Assembly (NCBI GenBank): GCA_934358955.1
Contig: CAKRLC010000072.1
Span: forward strand, 1 to 13,866
Origin: an uncultured Roseburia sp.
GTDB lineage: Bacteria > Bacillota > Clostridia > Lachnospirales > Lachnospiraceae
DNA length: 13,866 bases
Direction: 5' to 3'
The notes under the pieces were generated by a model. The model ran no database searches, was not told the origin of the DNA, and saw only the letters and a list, made by a program, of their open reading frames with translations. The translations under genes were made by a program, and so were the position numbers. Position 1 is the stretch's first letter. Each line of letters starts with the position of its first letter. Of the stretch, positions 6,855-13,866 are shown piece after piece.

Positions 6855-7245
6855 TATGCAGGGAATTGATGACCTCATGTCAGACCTGAACACACTGAAT
6901 ACTGACCGGATTGCACCAACTATGTTGGAAGAAGCCGTTCCTATTCTGGAAGAAAATGTAAAAAGAAGGACTGTAGCACATAAGGCTACAGGAGCCCTTG
7001 CTGAATCAATGAAAGCTTCGAAAGCGAAGCAGACGAAAGAAGGGTACAGCATTTCTGTTCGGCCAACAGGAAAAGACGATAAAGGTGTCAGCAATATGGA
7101 AAAAGCATGTTATCTGGAATATGGAACATCAAAACAAACAGCAACACCTGTGATCAGTCCGGCGGTGAGAGAAAGTGAGGAAGCTGTGACTGAGAAAATG
7201 CAGGAAGTATTTGAAAGAGAGATGAAGAAACTTGGAGACTTCTGA
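6841..7245 (+). CDS. HK97 gp10-like head-tail/tail component
   Basis: 134 residues. The hallmark of the HK97-gp10-like family is the segment YLEYGTSKQTATPVISPAV near residues 91-109, preceded by an N-terminal helical region (GIDDLMSDLNTL) and followed by an amphipathic C-terminal helix. Members are found in the head-tail joining region and are needed for tail completion in related phages. The start overlaps the closure gene by 14 bases with a GGAGAAGAGAG ribosome binding site inside that gene. The end overlaps the next gene by 14 bases. Confidence 0.88.
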   Translation: MADFNMQGIDDLMSDLNTLNTDRIAPTMLEEAVPILEENVKRRTVAHKATGALAESMKASKAKQTKEGYSISVRPTGKDDKGVSNMEKACYLEYGTSKQTATPVISPAVRESEEAVTEKMQEVFEREMKKLGDF

Positions 7246-7561
7246 AAAAATTGTCGCGGCAATAAAACCATTTGGAGTTCCGTGTGTACCAGATCTGTAT
7301 ACAGGTGGAGCTAAACGTTTTGTGACATATAATTTTACTGATGATTATGGAACTGAGTTCGCTGATGACCAACCGGAAACGGTAGTAAACAGTATGCAGA
7401 TACATTTTTTTATGCCGGCAAATGAATCCTATATAAGCTGGAAGAAAAAAATCCGCAAAGCTTTGTTTGATGCTGGCTTTACATTTCCGGAAGTGACCAT
7501 ACAGACTGAAGATGAGAATACTATAAGACATATGATTTTTGAATGTAGCATTGAAGAATAA
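7232..7561 (+). CDS. tail terminator / tail completion protein
   Basis: 109 residues with an alternating helix-strand pattern of the tail terminator group: a first helix SEKIVAAIKPFG, a strand region with VTYNF, and a central segment VNSMQIHFFMP followed by the helix SWKKKIRKALFDAGF. These proteins cap the tail tube and join it to the head. Position directly before the tube gene supports this. The only plausible start is the TTG at 7232, because a stop at 7223 closes the frame and there is no nearby ATG or GTG in frame; the ribosome binding site (GAGAG at 7217-7221) is weak. Expression is probably coupled to the upstream gene, which it overlaps by 14 bases. Confidence 0.78.
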   Translation: METSEKIVAAIKPFGVPCVPDLYTGGAKRFVTYNFTDDYGTEFADDQPETVVNSMQIHFFMPANESYISWKKKIRKALFDAGFTFPEVTIQTEDENTIRHMIFECSIEE

Positions 7562-7575
7562 AGGAGAGATGAATT

Positions 7576-8139
7576 ATGGCATATATTGGATTAAGAAAAC
7601 CGATTATAGCACCGAGAACAGGAGCTGGAAAGTACAGCACACCATTTGTATTAGGTAAAGCGATTTCCTTAAATGTAACTCCTAACTACGCTGAAGGAAG
7701 CTTAAATGCGGATGATGGTCAGGCTGAATATGACAAGGAATTTAACTATGCAGATGTTACCCTTGGAACGAGCACGCTTCCTATTGAAGCACATGAAAAA
7801 ATGTTTGGACATACAGTGAGTGCTGAAAGCAAAGAAGTTACAATGAATGCAAATGATGAAAGCAGCTATGTAGGTACAGGTTGGGTAACCGTAGAAAAGA
7901 TCGATGGGGTACGGTTCTTTACAGCGAATATTCTTGTAAAGGTAAAATATAGTGAACCATCTGAGGAATATTCTACAAAAGGAGATTCTATTGAGTATAA
8001 GACTCCATCTATTTCGGGCCGTGCATTAAAGGAAGACGATGGCACATGGAAAAAGATCAAGCAGTTTGATACAGAAAAAGAAGCTCTCGACTATATTTAT
8101 AAATTCTTTGGTGTAACTAGTTCTCAGGAAAGTGTCTGA
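7576..8139 (+). CDS. major tail (tube) protein
   Basis: 187 residues resembling the phi13-family major tail proteins of Gram-positive siphophages: MAYIGLRKPIIAP start, LGKAISLNVTPNYAEGSL, and a central EFNYADVTLGTSTLPIEAHEKMFG stretch. The protein is mostly beta and forms stacked hexameric rings of the tail tube. A clear ribosome binding site, AAAGGAGAG, overlaps the end of the preceding gene. It is followed by a perfect stem-loop (8153-8176), as is the capsid gene; both proteins are needed in high copy. Confidence 0.92.
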   Translation: MAYIGLRKPIIAPRTGAGKYSTPFVLGKAISLNVTPNYAEGSLNADDGQAEYDKEFNYADVTLGTSTLPIEAHEKMFGHTVSAESKEVTMNANDESSYVGTGWVTVEKIDGVRFFTANILVKVKYSEPSEEYSTKGDSIEYKTPSISGRALKEDDGTWKKIKQFDTEKEALDYIYKFFGVTSSQESV

Positions 8140-8152
8140 AAAGAGAATACAG

Positions 8153-8176
8153 AGGGCTGGTAAGAATGCCAGCCCT
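8153..8176 (+). terminator. stem-loop after the tail tube gene
   Basis: AGGGCTGG (8153-8160) and CCAGCCCT (8169-8176) form a perfect 8-bp stem with an 8-base loop. No T run follows, so full termination is unlikely; an mRNA 3'-end stabiliser or processing site fits better. It resembles the hairpin at 6217-6244 in loop size and in lying just before a ribosome binding site. Confidence 0.55.
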
Positions 8177-8190
8177 GGAAAGGAACGAAT

Positions 8191-8616
8191 ATGCTTGGAA
8201 TAAATATAAACCATATTGAATTATCGGGAGTAAAACTTCCGATCAGATGTGACATGCTAGTCCTTGAAAAGATTCAGGAAGACTATGGAGATATCTCAGA
8301 ATTTGAAAATAAGCTGATTGGCTTTGAACCGATCTACAATGAAGACGGAAGTGCAAAAGTAAATGAAAATGGCAAGAGCGTTGGAAAATCGACACTGCCA
8401 GATATTAAGACCGTGCACTATGGACTGTGGGAATTTGTAAAAGAGGGAATTGAATGCAGCGAACAGGAAATAAAGTACTCTGAAAAAGATCTGATCCGGA
8501 TGGTGGATATCAGTATTGGAGAACTGAGTGATCTGTTACACGAAGAGTTTATGAGATGCTTTAAAAGAAAAAACCAGAACCCCACGCAGAAGGAGACGAA
8601 GGAGAAAACACCATAA
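8191..8616 (+). CDS. tail assembly chaperone G
   Basis: 141 residues: a small beta N-terminal part (ININHIELSGVKLPIRCDM), a helical centre (LVLEKIQEDYGDISEFENKL) and a C-terminal helix IGELSDLLHEEFMRCF, ending in a charged unstructured tail. Position between tube and tape measure genes and the frameshift signal near its 3' end identify it as the G-type chaperone, which coats the tape measure before the tube polymerises. AAAGGAA at 8179-8185 is the ribosome binding site. Ribosomes that do not shift stop at 8614-8616, inside the loop of the stimulatory stem. Confidence 0.88.
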   Translation: MLGININHIELSGVKLPIRCDMLVLEKIQEDYGDISEFENKLIGFEPIYNEDGSAKVNENGKSVGKSTLPDIKTVHYGLWEFVKEGIECSEQEIKYSEKDLIRMVDISIGELSDLLHEEFMRCFKRKNQNPTQKETKEKTP

Positions 8617-8792
8617 ATTTTGCGTGGGTTATTCTCATTGGTCATGAAATAGGCTATACAGAAAATGAAATATCAAAAATGTATTTTGGAAAATGGTGTG
8701 ATATGTTTGCTGAATATCGTAATTTCTATAATTTCAAGACCAAAAGGTGTCTTTTTGAAGAGAAAAAGGAAGTTTCACTTATGGACTTGTAA
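8191..8792 (+). CDS. tail assembly chaperone G-T, product of -1 frameshift (join 8191..8574, 8574..8792)
   Basis: In the -1 frame the reading continues from 8574 to a TAA at 8790-8792 without a stop, adding 72 residues to residue 128 for a 200-residue fusion. The extension begins PEPHAEGDEGEN, an acidic linker, then a helical T domain (FAWVILIGHEIGYTENEISK, then MYFGKWCDMFAEYRNFYNF) and ends in SLMDL. This domain has no ribosome binding site or start codon of its own, so it is made only by shifting. Lambda G/GT is the classic parallel, and this arrangement is conserved in many siphophages. Expected role: the T part recruits tube subunits to the tape measure-G complex. An annotation without frameshifting would leave 8617-8792 looking empty. 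Confidence 0.9.
8568..8628 (+). promoter_or_regulatory. -1 programmed ribosomal frameshift signal
   Basis: The heptamer A AAA AAC (8568-8574) is in the exact X XXY YYZ phase of gene G. After a 6-base spacer, 8581-8591 pairs with 8618-8628: CCCACGCA with TGCGTGGG, then G-T and two A-T pairs. The loop of 26 bases contains the zero-frame stop. The slippery site, spacing and stem all fit a canonical -1 signal. Confidence 0.9.
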
Positions 8793-8810
8793 GACTACAA
8801 GGAGTATAAT
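8782..8810 (+). promoter_or_regulatory. internal sigma-70-type promoter with palindrome in the spacer
   Basis: TGGACT (8782-8787, four of six matches to TTGACA) and a perfect TATAAT (8805-8810) are 17 bases apart. CTTGTA (8786-8791) and TACAAG (8796-8801) form a 6+4+6 palindrome between them, placed where a repressor would block polymerase. It overlaps the stop codon of the T extension and points at the membrane protein gene. A second TATAAT at 8833-8838 lacks a good -35. Confidence 0.55.
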
Positions 8811-8855
8811 ATAAGCAACAAGAAAAGTTTCGTATAATAAAAAGGGTGACTCTTT

Positions 8856-9107
8856 ATGAATGGAAAGCAAAAAGCAATACGATGGATGAAATATCATGCG
8901 GGAAGTACGATTGTACTTGCTTTATTTGTATTTGTTGCATGCCTTGGAGGTTTTGATATGCAACCGGCATTGCTTATATTATCATTTGCAATAGCAGCAG
9001 TCCTGCTATTTTCTATAGAATATCTTTTTTGGAAAGCTGTGATATGGATCATGGGAGCGAGGTTTGTTGCAAATCTGTTAAATGATCCGTGGATTATAAA
9101 AAAATAA
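8856..9107 (+). CDS. small two-helix membrane protein, candidate moron
   Basis: 83 residues; I do not recognise the family. A basic N terminus (KQKAIRWMK) is followed by hydrophobic segments at about 17-33 and 37-56, joined by the short turn GGFDMQ, then an aromatic amphipathic stretch (YLFWKAVIWIMG) and a KK end. The charge pattern suggests both ends inside the cell. FVAC at 26-29 is only a poor lipobox because of F26. AAGGGTG (8842-8848) is the ribosome binding site. The gene has its own promoter and terminator and lies between chaperone and tape measure genes, where structural genes are otherwise contiguous. HK97 carries the membrane superinfection-exclusion moron gp15 at the comparable place. 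A role in exclusion or host interaction is inference from position and topology only. Confidence 0.75.
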   Translation: MNGKQKAIRWMKYHAGSTIVLALFVFVACLGGFDMQPALLILSFAIAAVLLFSIEYLFWKAVIWIMGARFVANLLNDPWIIKK

Positions 9108-9108
9108 G

Positions 9109-9142
9109 ATCTGCTTACTGTGTGATGGTAAGCAGATTTTTT
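9109..9142 (+). terminator. intrinsic terminator before the tape measure gene
   Basis: ATCTGCTTAC (9109-9118) pairs perfectly with GTAAGCAGAT (9128-9137) around a 9-base loop, and the T run 9137-9142 follows. It closes the membrane protein cassette and stands in the path of late transcription into the tape measure gene. Confidence 0.85.
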
Positions 9143-9165
9143 ATTGCTAAAATAGGAGACTGAGC

Positions 9166-12100
9166 ATGGCAAAGCAGAGAAAAATAGGTGCAATTATTGC
9201 GCTGGATGGAGAGAGAGAATTTAAGACAGCGGTAACATCGTGCAATAAATCACTGGCAACAATGAAATCAGAAATGAAACTGGTCAGTGCTCAGACGACA
9301 GGAAGTGCGAATACACTTGAAGCGTTAAGAAAAAAGCATGATGTTTTACAGCGTACTTTAGATGAACAGGCAAAAAAAGAAGAAGCTGTAAGAAAAGGTC
9401 TGGAACATGCACAGGAAGATTATAACCGGGTAGGCTCTGAACTGGAACAGTATAAAACCAAACTGTCAAAAGCCCAGGAAACATTAAAGAAAATGGAAGA
9501 ATCACAGGATACAACGAAGGAGGCTATGACCGAACAGCAGAAGGTTGTATCAGAGTTATCTACCACTGTGGAGAAGGGCGAAGTTAGTTATCAGAAAGCA
9601 GAAAGCCGTGTACAGGACTGGAAGAAGAGCCTGAATAATGCTGAAGCACAGACAATCACTGCAACAAGAGCATTGAATGAGAACAGTGCGTATATGCAGG
9701 AAGCTGAAAAGTCCGCTGATGGGTGCGCAACATCAATCGATGCATTCGGAAAACAAGTCAATGTGGCAGCAGAAGCAACCGATAATCTGAATACTTCAGT
9801 CAATAAGATTTTTGTCACGGAAAAGATTGGCGAGATTGCAGACAATATTTCCGGAAAGATGCGTGATCTGGCTTCCAGTGCATATGATGCGGCGAAGGAA
9901 TTGGATGAAGGCTATGACACCATTGTCACCAAGACCGGTGCAACAGGAAAAGCATTAGATAGTCTTCAGGAAAGTGCAAATAATGTTTTCGGGGACATGC
10001 CTGCAGATATGCAGGATGTCGGAACAGCAATCGGAGAAGTAAATACACGTTTTGGACAAACCGGAAAAGTTCTGGAGGACACATCAAAACAGTTCATGAA
10101 ATTTGCTGAAATCAATGATACGGATCTTAATGAATCTATCGATGTATCTGACAGAATTATGGAACAGTTTGGAATCACTACAGAACAGACCAGCGGATTT
10201 CTTGGATTATTGACACAGAGAGGACAGGAAACCGGAAAAAGCGTGACTGAGCTGATGTCACAGCTGGATTCTAATGCGGCATTGTTTAAAGAGTTAGACC
10301 TTAGCGTGGAAGAATCAGCCAATTTACTTGCAATATTTGAGACAAATGGTATTGATGCTGGAGTTGCATTAAAAGGACTGAAAACAGCTACAAATAATTA
10401 TGCAAAAGAAGGGCTGAGTGCAAGACAGGGACTTGAAAAGACAATTGACAGGATTAAAAAAGCGAAGACTAGCACAGAAGCTCTTGCATTGGCGCAGGAT
10501 ACTTTTGGAAGCAAAGGCGCTCAGGTCATGGCTGACGGAATCAGAGAGGGCAGGATCAGCCTGGATGATTTGTCAGATTCTATGGATAACTACAAAAATG
10601 TAGTAGAGGATACATTTGAAACTACATTGGATCCATGGGATAAAGCAACTGTAGCAGCAAATAATCTGAAGACTGCAGGTTCAGAATTAGTAGGAGAGTT
10701 TTTTGAAGTGTTAGCACCAGCGATTGATTCTGCTACTGATACAGTAAAAAAGATTTCGAAGGAGTTTCGGGAACTACCAGAATCAGTAAAAGAAGTTACA
10801 GCAGTTGTTGGCGCAGTAGGAGCTGCGGCAGGAATCGCCGGACCACAGATCCTAAAGGTATATAGTGCGGTAAAAACACTAAAGACTGCATCAGAAGCAG
10901 GAAAAGCAATTGAGACATTAACGACTGCTCAAACAGCAATGACTGTAGCAACGGAAGGTGCAACTGTTGCCCAGAGCGGCTTCAATCTTGCAATGCTGGC
11001 AAATCCGGCCACGCTCGTTGTAGGGGGAATTGTTGCCCTTACAACTGCACTGGTTGTTTTCTCAAAAAATACTGAGATAGCAAAAGATTCCACGCATGAA
11101 TTGGCAGATGCAGCGGATAATGTCAATGAAAGTGCAGGCAAAGCAGCGAAAGCTCTGAATAAGGCTACCGATGGTATCAAAGATGCAGTATCAGGAAATG
11201 CTGCCAGTGAAGCTACAGCATATAAGTTGGTTGATGAACTGGATGCACTGACAAGCAAAACCAAATTAACAACTGCTGAGCAAAATAGAATGAAAACAGT
11301 AGTTGGAGAATTGAATACAATGTTTCCGGACATGGGGCTAGAGATTGACTCTGTAACCGGAAAACTTAGTATGGGTTCCGAAGAAATGAAGAACTATATA
11401 CAAAATTCTCTTGAGATGGCTAAGATTGAGGCTGTTCAGAAAGCAGTCAAAGAGACAACAGAAAAACTTGTTGATGCTGAAATTGAACAGACAAAATCAG
11501 AACAGCAGCTCCAGAAGACAGCAGATGCACTGAATGAGATCCAGAAAAAAAGAGAAGAAGCTGAACAGGCTGTACTTGATAAGCAAAAGGAAAGAGAAGA
11601 AGCCCAGAGAAAACTCAATGATGCAGAATATGCGGGAACTGAGACAGCAGATGAACTTCTGGCCAAGATTTATGATACATCAGAAGCCCAGATTGAATAT
11701 AACGGTGTATTGATGACTGTATCAGATGCCTGTATGAAAATGGCAGAAGACGAACAGGTTCTCACTGAGAAAAAAGGAGAACAGGAAGAAGCTCAGAAAA
11801 AATTAAATGATTCTGTCAATGATGCACAGGAAGAAATCAATACATATACAGAGTATATTGAGAGTAATACTGCGGCGGCAGAAAATAACACTGATGCGAC
11901 CGATGCCAATACAGATGCGGTTAATACCAATACGGAGGCTGTGGAACAGCAACAGGCGGCAGCCAGTTTGAGCATAGAGACTGCAGGACAACAGCTTGAG
12001 GCATTCAACAGCCTTTCGCAGGCACAACAGACATTGGCAACTGATGTGACGAATGCAGTTCTGACAATGCAGGAAAGTGTGCAGAATAGCCTTGACTCTC

Positions 12101-13290
12101 AGATGAATATGTTTGAAGAGTTTAATGCCGGTACAGAAATATCCAAAGACACTTTATTATCAAATATGCAGAGCCAGATTGATGGTGTAAGGAATTGGGA
12201 ACAGAACCTGACTGAACTTGCTGAAAAAGGTGTCGATGAGGGATTACTGCAGAAGCTGGCCGACATGGGACCTGAAGGCTCAACATATGTGCAGGCATTC
12301 AATTCTATGACCACGGACGAGTTGGCGAAGGCAAATGATTTATGGAAACAAAGCGTAGATATTAAATCAATGAGCGAGCAGTGGGGGCAGGACCTGACAC
12401 AGGCTGTAGGAGAATTGGCAGCAGGAGGAGAAAATGCATGGCAGGAACTCGGACAGTCTATGAACATGCAAGCCAACGAGAGTGGTAAATATACCGTGCA
12501 AGGTTTGGTTGAGGGAATGCAGGAGGCTCAGAAACAGGCGACAGAAGAGGGCAAAGATCTTGGAATCAAGACGATTGACAGTATAAATAAAGCATCTGGA
12601 GTAGCTTCACCATCTAAAAAGACGAGGCAGTCAGGCAGATATATTGTATCCGGGTTGACACTTGGAATAAAAGATTCTAAAAGTACGGCAGTTAATATGG
12701 CGGTGGAACTTGGAAATGATACTGTTAAAGCGATTTATAATGCATTACAGCGGGGAAACCCACGCGTAAAGACGATTGCAGCGGCGATTGGAACAAATGC
12801 AACAAGATCCATGACAAAGTCAGTTGATACCAATGCAATATACAATATGGGGTTAAATATGGCATATGGTCTGGCAAATGGAATCACAGCAGGAAGGTCC
12901 AGCGTAATAAATGCAGTAGCGAATATGTGTGCATCGGCTGTTAATGAGGCAAGAAGCCGGCTGGATATACACAGTCCATCAAAGGTATTTGAAAAGATTG
13001 GGTCCTATACTGCAGAGGGTTTTGGAATAGGATACGAAAATAAAATGGAGGATGTCAATGGAATCATTCGTGAAAGCATGAGCTATCCAGATAATCTCCA
13101 AAGACAGACACAAACCAGGAATACTGCAGTTCCGGAAAAAACTATGGATGCTTTAATGGAATATCTGCCATATCTGCAGATAATTGCAGAAAAGAAATAT
13201 ATGGCTTATGTTGATCAGAATCAGGCAGTGGATGCACTTGGAGAGAAAATATCCAATAATACTGCTTTGAGAACAAGGAGGATGAGATGA
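9166..13290 (+). CDS. tail tape measure protein
   Basis: 1374 residues, the longest gene. Residues about 20-190 are coiled coil. The central part (roughly 210-520) has the TP901-type tape measure core, with EALALAQDTFGSKGAQVMADG as its signature. Hydrophobic segments at about 546-560 and 611-632 may enter the host membrane on DNA ejection. Further coiled coils at about 755-825 and 855-900 share EEAQ(R/K)KLND, 63 residues apart, followed by an N/T/D-rich linker (907-926). The C terminus holds a diverged tandem repeat of 122 residues, with SPSK at 1148 and 1270. The protein sets tail length; at about 1.5 angstrom per residue this predicts near 200 nm. GGAG precedes the ATG at 9166. The end overlaps the next gene as ATGA. 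No peptidase motif was recognised. Confidence 0.95.
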   Translation: MAKQRKIGAIIALDGEREFKTAVTSCNKSLATMKSEMKLVSAQTTGSANTLEALRKKHDVLQRTLDEQAKKEEAVRKGLEHAQEDYNRVGSELEQYKTKLSKAQETLKKMEESQDTTKEAMTEQQKVVSELSTTVEKGEVSYQKAESRVQDWKKSLNNAEAQTITATRALNENSAYMQEAEKSADGCATSIDAFGKQVNVAAEATDNLNTSVNKIFVTEKIGEIADNISGKMRDLASSAYDAAKELDEGYDTIVTKTGATGKALDSLQESANNVFGDMPADMQDVGTAIGEVNTRFGQTGKVLEDTSKQFMKFAEINDTDLNESIDVSDRIMEQFGITTEQTSGFLGLLTQRGQETGKSVTELMSQLDSNAALFKELDLSVEESANLLAIFETNGIDAGVALKGLKTATNNYAKEGLSARQGLEKTIDRIKKAKTSTEALALAQDTFGSKGAQVMADGIREGRISLDDLSDSMDNYKNVVEDTFETTLDPWDKATVAANNLKTAGSELVGEFFEVLAPAIDSATDTVKKISKEFRELPESVKEVTAVVGAVGAAAGIAGPQILKVYSAVKTLKTASEAGKAIETLTTAQTAMTVATEGATVAQSGFNLAMLANPATLVVGGIVALTTALVVFSKNTEIAKDSTHELADAADNVNESAGKAAKALNKATDGIKDAVSGNAASEATAYKLVDELDALTSKTKLTTAEQNRMKTVVGELNTMFPDMGLEIDSVTGKLSMGSEEMKNYIQNSLEMAKIEAVQKAVKETTEKLVDAEIEQTKSEQQLQKTADALNEIQKKREEAEQAVLDKQKEREEAQRKLNDAEYAGTETADELLAKIYDTSEAQIEYNGVLMTVSDACMKMAEDEQVLTEKKGEQEEAQKKLNDSVNDAQEEINTYTEYIESNTAAAENNTDATDANTDAVNTNTEAVEQQQAAASLSIETAGQQLEAFNSLSQAQQTLATDVTNAVLTMQESVQNSLDSQMNMFEEFNAGTEISKDTLLSNMQSQIDGVRNWEQNLTELAEKGVDEGLLQKLADMGPEGSTYVQAFNSMTTDELAKANDLWKQSVDIKSMSEQWGQDLTQAVGELAAGGENAWQELGQSMNMQANESGKYTVQGLVEGMQEAQKQATEEGKDLGIKTIDSINKASGVASPSKKTRQSGRYIVSGLTLGIKDSKSTAVNMAVELGNDTVKAIYNALQRGNPRVKTIAAAIGTNATRSMTKSVDTNAIYNMGLNMAYGLANGITAGRSSVINAVANMCASAVNEARSRLDIHSPSKVFEKIGSYTAEGFGIGYENKMEDVNGIIRESMSYPDNLQRQTQTRNTAVPEKTMDALMEYLPYLQIIAEKKYMAYVDQNQAVDALGEKISNNTALRTRRMR

Positions 13291-13866
13291 AAGTCAATGG
13301 TATCGATATAAGCATATTTTCAGCAAAACAGTTGAGATATGAAATAGAACATAGAGAAGTTAATTCTCAAAGTGAGTGGCCAGCAGCACTTGAAACACCT
13401 GTTATGGAAAAGAGCACAAAAGGATTTAAGACAATAACCGTGGCTGTTGCAGTATATGGCAAAGGAAAGGAAGATGTTGTACATAATCGAAGTGATCTAC
13501 TGGCAATCATGTATGAAAAGCTGGAACTGGAACTTGACGGATATTCGAATCGTTTTGAATGCGTACTGGATAAAATAACAGTGAAAGAGGCTATTAAACG
13601 TAAATGTCACGAGGTGACGCTGAATTTTATAGGCTATGAATTTGGCAAAGAGATATCAATAAATATGACAAATACAATAAAGTCTATAACCGTAAAAGGA
13701 AATGACGAGGCGCCTTGCATTGTGGAAATCACACCATCAGTAGATCTGGCATCCGTGGAAATTGATGGAATAGCTTATAATCACATATCCGGAGATAAAG
13801 AGACAATCACGATCAGGAACCTCAAAGCTGGAAAAACGGTTATCATTAACGGAGAAGATTGTACGG
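13287..13866 (+). CDS. distal tail protein (Dit-like), 3' end outside window
   Basis: An open frame of 193 codons runs from the ATG at 13287 to the window edge without a stop. GGAGGATGAG in the end of the tape measure gene provides the ribosome binding site, and the genes overlap by four bases. The visible start, MKVNGIDISIFSAKQLRYEIE, and later segments SEWPAALETPVMEKS and CHEVTLNFIGYEFGKEI are mainly beta, like the N-terminal hub domain of Dit/siphovirus tail proteins. Position directly after the tape measure supports this: Dit forms the ring joining the tube to the tip and receptor-binding machinery. Twelve of 22 isoleucine codons are AUA. The C-terminal domain cannot be judged. Confidence 0.8.
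   Translation, partial: MKVNGIDISIFSAKQLRYEIEHREVNSQSEWPAALETPVMEKSTKGFKTITVAVAVYGKGKEDVVHNRSDLLAIMYEKLELELDGYSNRFECVLDKITVKEAIKRKCHEVTLNFIGYEFGKEISINMTNTIKSITVKGNDEAPCIVEITPSVDLASVEIDGIAYNHISGDKETITIRNLKAGKTVIINGEDCT

Noticed and set aside
8833..8838. Second TATAAT as an extra promoter for the membrane protein gene
   Set aside because: No acceptable -35 at 16-18 bases upstream; the transcript would also start almost at the ribosome binding site.
8942..8944. Cysteine 29 of the membrane protein as a lipoprotein acylation site
   Set aside because: The preceding residues FVA give phenylalanine at -3, a poor lipobox, and a second hydrophobic helix follows directly.

Overview
The window is the packaging and head-tail morphogenesis module of a long-tailed, HK97-fold siphovirus. 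It is most likely a prophage or temperate phage of a Gram-positive gut-type Bacillota (Lachnospiraceae/Clostridia-like). This host call is an inference from AT-rich codon use, strong AAAGGAGG-type ribosome binding sites and protein types. All supported protein genes lie on the + strand and are packed tightly, often overlapping by 1, 4 or 14 bases.

Layout. (1) Positions 1-334: a tRNA-Ile with anticodon UAU (its first base lies just outside the window), then one weak and two good intrinsic terminator-like hairpins, then a 154-base stretch (181-334) with no convincing gene. (2) 335-3096, packaging: HNH endonuclease, a structured G/C-rich inverted repeat (744-797, possibly near cos), small terminase (GTG start at 851) and large terminase. 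(3) 3096-6207, head: portal, ClpP-type prohead protease, HK97-fold major capsid protein, then a stem-loop. (4) 6262-7561, connector: gp6-like adaptor, head closure protein, HK97 gp10-like protein, tail terminator/completion protein. (5) 7576-8792, tail tube and chaperones: major tail protein, a second stem-loop, then chaperone G. A clear -1 frameshift signal (A AAA AAC, 6-nt spacer, 11-bp stem) lets ribosomes continue into a G-T fusion ending at 8792. (6) 8782-9142: a self-contained cassette with its own promoter, a palindrome between -35 and -10, an 83-residue two-helix membrane protein and an intrinsic terminator, set between the chaperone and tape measure genes. This is the layout of a phage moron, and its position recalls the superinfection-exclusion moron gp15 of phage HK97. 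(7) 9166-13866: a 1374-residue tape measure protein, and the start of a Dit-like distal tail protein cut by the window edge.

How it fits together: terminase with HNH cuts and pumps DNA through the portal into a prohead matured by the protease. The connector proteins close the head and join it to a tail whose tube is polymerised around the tape measure with G and G-T as chaperones. The tape measure length suggests a tail of roughly 200 nm. The tRNA-Ile(UAU) matches the frequent AUA codons of these genes. The most interesting elements are the membrane-protein cassette, the frameshift signal with its unannotated T extension, the tRNA/AUA pairing and the unexplained leader at 181-334.
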